This document shows, piece by piece, positions 60,614 to 64,000 of a DNA stretch of 64,000 nucleotides. The DNA comes from Poa pratensis (Eukaryota; Streptophyta; Magnoliopsida; Poales; Poaceae), in NCBI GenBank assembly GCA_947311845.1, contig CAMZMU010000040.1:65128573-65192572 (forward strand). Reading direction: 5' to 3'. The position numbers were made by a program, and so were the translations under genes. Below the pieces are notes generated by a model. That model did not search any database. It saw nothing but the letters and a program-made list of their open reading frames with translations, and was not told the origin of the DNA. Position 1 is the first letter of the stretch; every line of letters begins with the position of its first letter.

Positions 60614-60630
60614 ACTCCCCCAAGCTTAAA
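60614..60630 (-). other. Polypurine tract of the Ty3/gypsy element
   Basis: Minus strand AAGCTTGGGGGAGT, adjacent to the LTR start TGATACG. A purine tract of this form primes plus-strand synthesis in many grass gypsy elements. A near copy (CAAGCTTGGGGGAGTT) occurs at the end of the extra ORF at about 61598-61613. Confidence 0.75.
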
Positions 60631-61590
60631 CCTTTACTCGTCCTCGAGTAAGTAAGGACATAGATCATTACATGCATCAATGGACTTATGGTTGATAAAT
60701 AAATACGGGCATTGTATCATCATCATATTCAATTGCAAGATAAGATTAATGATCTAAAACTCATACATATGAGGGCAACATAAGTAGAACTCTAGCAATC
60801 ACCCCTTACTTTTGAAAGCAAATAACCATTGTATGTTGGACAATCGAATCATATTGTTTTTCACATGCTTTTGCTCTTCATGGCAAGCATTATAATCTTT
60901 TATACTTTGCTGAAATTCAAAGACAAGATAAACTCTCATTGGATAACAAGTTCAAAAGAAGACAAATGAAAAGACAGATAGATATAAAAATTGTTATCAC
61001 TCTTGCTTGACTAGTAACTAGTGCAAACTTTAGTCATGGATATCTCAATCAAGTTCCCATGCTCTACACAACCCTTTTCTTACACTTTCCATGGCTAGCT
61101 GAAATTTCAGGTGCCTTCCTTTCATTCACATTCAAGAGCATAAGTATTGAAATATCCATGATCATTAATTTGCTCAAAAGATACTAGGTTGTAACAAGAG
61201 TGTTTTATATCCTTTTCATTAAGTCTTCTCAACTTCTTATCCTACAAGACTATATCTTAACCTCAAACTATTAATTCACAAGTCTTTTTACTTCTTCTAT
61301 ATTGAGATAATTCTATAATTGTCCAACATACTCAAGTTAATTAATTTCAAGGCAAGATGTGATTGAAATTCTAAATATGCCACGCTCATTTGCATGAGTG
61401 TTACCCATAAATCCCCAAACAAGAGAATCATGGATGACACCATACTTTAATATTCATTGATAAACCATAAGATAGGGATACATGATAATGCTCCATGAGC
61501 TCACACACGCCTAAGAGATATTGATAACTAAACGATAAAAGCAAAGCACACCATGACTAGATAGATATGATAGATTGATAAAGAGAAAGA
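60631..61590 (-). other. Untranslated region between the extra ORF and the PPT
   Basis: AT-rich, without credible frames. It is part of the minus-strand Ty3/gypsy element by position. Confidence 0.6.
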
Positions 61591-62157
61591 CTAGATGGAA
61601 CTCCCCCAAGCTTGGCGTTCCTCCAGATTCTCCTTTGCTGCAGCCTCCTCCTTCTCATATTCTTCCTCCCATTCAGCCATCTTCCATGGGAAAGGCCTTC
61701 CATCACGGAAAGATGTAGGTGGATCATTGTACCTGAGGGTGGCGGCTGCTGCAATCTTCTTGAAGCGTTCTTCATATTCGCAGTTCTGGTTCTCTACATC
61801 CCACATGAAGCATTGGAACTTCTCCCACTTGTTGATGACGTCCTTGTACCTATCTTCCAGATCTTCAAGCCTTTTCTTGTACTCTTCAACCTTCTTCTCC
61901 AGCTCCAGGTTCATGAAGTGGTGAGCATCAAGGCTGCGGTAAACCACAGTGCCATACCTGAAGGTCTTGTCCTCTAACTCATCCAGCCTTTCCTCCACCG
62001 TGCCGGTGGCCTTGGGAGCCTTCACCTCCTCCACGAGCATCACGCCCTCCTTGAAGCACACGGTCTTCGGTGGTGTCATCACGGAGTTGAGGTAGCGGTT
62101 CACAACACCCTCCTTGGGAGAGCTCTCCCCCTCTTGGTTGGATCCGGAGCAAGACAT
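61591..62157 (-). CDS. Extra ORF of the Ty3/gypsy element, coiled-coil protein
   Basis: 188 aa starting MSCSGSNQEGESSPKEG. A heptad-rich segment (about aa 55-125) includes ERLDELEDKTFRYG and LELEKKVEEYKKRLEDLEDR, predicting a coiled coil. The C terminus is Glu/Lys-rich (EEEYEKEEAAAKENLEERQ) and ends in codons made from a PPT-like CAAGCTTGGGGGAG. No signal peptide or membrane helix is visible, so there is no sequence support for an envelope role. It lies between integrase and 3' LTR, where Athila/Tat-type plant elements often carry an additional ORF. Function unknown. The frame is intact. Confidence 0.65.
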   Translation of the reverse strand: MSCSGSNQEGESSPKEGVVNRYLNSVMTPPKTVCFKEGVMLVEEVKAPKATGTVEERLDELEDKTFRYGTVVYRSLDAHHFMNLELEKKVEEYKKRLEDLEDRYKDVINKWEKFQCFMWDVENQNCEYEERFKKIAAAATLRYNDPPTSFRDGRPFPWKMAEWEEEYEKEEAAAKENLEERQAWGSSI

Positions 62158-62549
62158 GGCTAAAACCTGACAGGCAGAAACAACAGAAACAAAGATCGCT
62201 CGAGAACGCTCGGTGCGAGATTAGATCGGCAGAGAGGGGTATATATTGAGGGTTTTTAGGTCAAGACGAAGCGTCGGGATCGAAAACGAGACGAAAAAGG
62301 ACTCCGAGGTGGAAAAGGGATAGCCCCACGCGGCCAGGTACATGGGCCGCGTGGGCCCCTCTCTTTTCTCCCTCGGGTCTCCGTTTCGTCCAGTTTTCTT
62401 GTCCCATACGATGATTTCCATAAAAATTGACCTCCGTAAAATTTTATGCAATTCCGAGAAACTTTCCAACACAAAAGTTACCTTCTATTGATTTAGGGTT
62501 TCTGGAACTGCACGGTTTCTCTCAATTACCTCTTCCGGTGTTTGTAAAT
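62158..62549 (-). other. Spacer between integrase and the extra ORF
   Basis: Non-coding. The block CACGCGGCCAGGTACATGGG near 62329 recurs near 60286 inside the 3' LTR, so this spacer and the LTR share sequence. Confidence 0.5.
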
Positions 62550-63424
62550 TCAACTCCTCCACCTTCCGATGAAGCTCTTTCCTGCAATATAAGGTTTAAG
62601 GCGTTGTCCATTGACTACATGAGGTTTACCTTTCATGTCACCGTGAAGACGGATAGCTCCTGAACGGTACACCTCCTGTATCACTAATGGTCCCTGCCAC
62701 TTTGAAGCTAGCTTCCCTGCAGAAAACTTGAAACGAGAGTTGTACAATAAAACTTGATCACCTACTTTGAATTCCTTTTTCTTAATTTTCTTGTCATGCC
62801 AAATCTTAACTTTTTCTTTAAACATCCTGGCACTTTCATAAGCTTCATTTCTCCATTCGTCAAGTAGGTTTAGGTCAAGAATTCTCTTTTCTCCCGCAGT
62901 TTTAAAATCAAAGTTCAGTTGTTTAATAGCCCATCTAGCTTTATGTTCTAGTTCAACAGGTAAGTGACAAGCTTTTCCATAAACCATTTTATAAGGAGAC
63001 ATTCCCATAGGATTTTTAAAAGCAGTTCTATAAGCCCACAAAGCATCATTAATCTTAATTGGCCAATCAGATCTAGACTTATTCACTGTCTTTTCCAAAA
63101 TGAGTTTAATTTCCCTATTGCTTAATTCAACTTGCCCACTTGTTTGAGGATGATAAGGAGATGCAATTCTATGGTTAACATCATATTTTGCCAAAGTTTT
63201 TCTAAGAACACCATGCAAGAAATGAGAACCACCATCAGTAATTAAGAACCTAGGAACACCAAACCTGGGGAAAATGATGTCCTTGAGCATCTTCATTGCT
63301 GTGGCATGATCTGCACTTTTGGTTGGAATTGCTTCCACCCACTTTGTAACATAGTCAACTGCAACCAAAATGTGAGTATGCTTTGTCTTTGATTCTGGGA
63401 AAGGACCCATAAAGTCAAAACCCC
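62550..63424 (-). pseudogene. Ty3/gypsy integrase, 5' end interrupted by a nested LTR element
   Basis: From 63424 the minus strand reads [33 protein letters not shown] and the [17 protein letters not shown] block, which supply the catalytic D, D and E of the integrase core. The C-terminal part reads [49 protein letters not shown] and [11 protein letters not shown], ending [11 protein letters not shown]. This C terminus is typical of Athila/Tat-like gypsy elements. The part upstream of GFDF is cut off by the LTR inserted at 63425. Residues that extend the open frame past 63424 come from that LTR, not from integrase. Confidence 0.9.
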
Positions 63425-63958
63425 TGATGGCGGGATGCCCAACCGGGTAGGCCCAGGAAGCCGAGTCGGCCTTCAAGGCCGGGTGGCCCAAAGCCCACCC
63501 GGTGTACATCTTCCAGGATACCGGGTCCCCGAGGATCCCGGTATGACGGCTCGGGGAGGCGGCAGCAGATATCTTCGAATCAGTCTGCGATTATGTATCC
63601 CGAAGAGTGCGCTCCACGAAGCCGCACTTGTAGGCAGGATAGCTAGCGCCGCCAGCGGAACCCGTCATTCCCTGTAAACCCTAGCCGGCTCCCTATATAA
63701 AGCCGGCAAGGAGCAACCCTAGAGGCAGACTCATCTCATTCCATAGCCTCCGGAGCACCCGCAAGCTCTGGTGCGCACACCATTGTACACCCCATTCAGA
63801 TCCAAATACATACAAGCAGGAGTAGGTCTTTACCTCATACAGAGGGGCCGAACCTGGGTAAACTCTGCGTGTGCAACCTCTCTGTGAATCCTACGTCGCC
63901 TGGCTCACACCCGAGTTAAGCCACCCCGTATGGCATCTGCCGTGATTACCCCACGACA
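63425..63958 (+). repeat. 5' LTR of a nested plus-strand Ty3/gypsy-like element
   Basis: 534 bp beginning TGATGGCGGGATGCCC and ending ATTACCCCACGACA. A TATA box (CCTATATAAAG) is at about 63692-63702. The 5 bp before it (ACCCC, 63420-63424) would be the left target duplication; the right copy is beyond the window. It interrupts the integrase frame of the older element. Confidence 0.8.
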
Positions 63959-64000
63959 GTTGGCGCCCACCGTGGGGCCAGCGATCGCTGGAATTTACTT
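63959..64000 (+). other. Primer binding site and start of the nested element
   Basis: TTGGCGCCCACCGTGGGGC follows the LTR end after one base. TGGCGCC-type primer sites are common in plant Ty3/gypsy elements. I did not verify which tRNA it matches. The element continues past the window. Confidence 0.7.

Noticed and set aside
62550..63509. Single 319-aa integrase protein
   Set aside because: The first residues are encoded by the nested LTR; real integrase homology starts at 63424.

Overview
The window is nuclear DNA from a grass, most likely a member of the Pooideae. The protein-coding genes have introns with GT/AG borders. Most of the space between genes, and much of the intron space, is filled by element families typical of grasses: Stowaway-like MITEs, CACTA, Helitrons, tRNA- and 5S-derived SINEs, LINE 3' ends and Ty3/gypsy LTR elements. 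There is no sign of bacterial, organellar or viral genome organisation. I cannot name the species from sequence alone.

Layout. 1-9 kb: intergenic, with a CACTA 3' terminus (about 2.50-2.83 kb), a tandem duplication (5.07-6.40 kb) and a MITE (7.10-7.55 kb). 9.2-21.0 kb, minus strand: an intact 16-exon gene for the G-patch/SWAP protein TOUGH (TGH). I could place every splice junction; the coding length is 2973 nt (990 aa). Its introns hold a LINE 3' fragment inside a foldback element, a three-unit 181-bp tandem repeat, a MITE and a 5S rRNA-derived retroposon that landed beside a splice donor. A Helitron (21.17-23.09 kb) begins 180 bp upstream of the TGH start codon. 24.24-29.26 kb: a complete LTR element with 2.39-kb LTRs and only 244 bp between them, flanked by TSD GTACC. 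It sits inside what looks like an older hAT-type element.

30.4-31.7 kb, minus strand: a trichome birefringence-like (TBL) polysaccharide O-acetyltransferase gene whose GDS motif is broken by a one-base deletion. A four-unit GCATGCA (RY-type) repeat lies about 0.5 kb upstream. 33-34.2 kb: decayed PIF/Harbinger transposase and Ty1/copia RT remnants. 35.9-42.9 kb, plus strand: a gene for the chloroplast tRNA adenosine deaminase TADA. Its catalytic exons look sound, but the long first exon has several frame breaks and the last exon a premature stop. A second copy of the last exon lies at 46.56-46.83 kb. It is part of a local segmental duplication that also carries an unrecognised minus-strand gene family (copies near 43.4-44.2, 45.1-46.2 and 55.8-57.1 kb).

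47.5-55.5 kb: AT-rich DNA with weak signs of a minus-strand transcription unit whose promoter and first exon would lie at 55.0-55.5 kb. 57-64 kb: Helitron and Stowaway ends, then the 3' half of a minus-strand Ty3/gypsy element (integrase, an extra coiled-coil ORF, PPT and 3' LTR). Its left end interrupts a Stowaway-like MITE, and its integrase is interrupted by a second, plus-strand LTR element whose 5' LTR and PBS close the window.

The host genes do not form an operon or an obvious pathway. TGH acts in pre-mRNA/pri-miRNA processing, TADA in plastid tRNA editing and TBL in cell-wall acetylation. I found no convincing new multi-gene system. The strongest leads are the large-LTR, empty-core retroelement, the decay pattern of TADA, the 5S-derived retroposon at the TGH donor, and the unrecognised amplified gene family.
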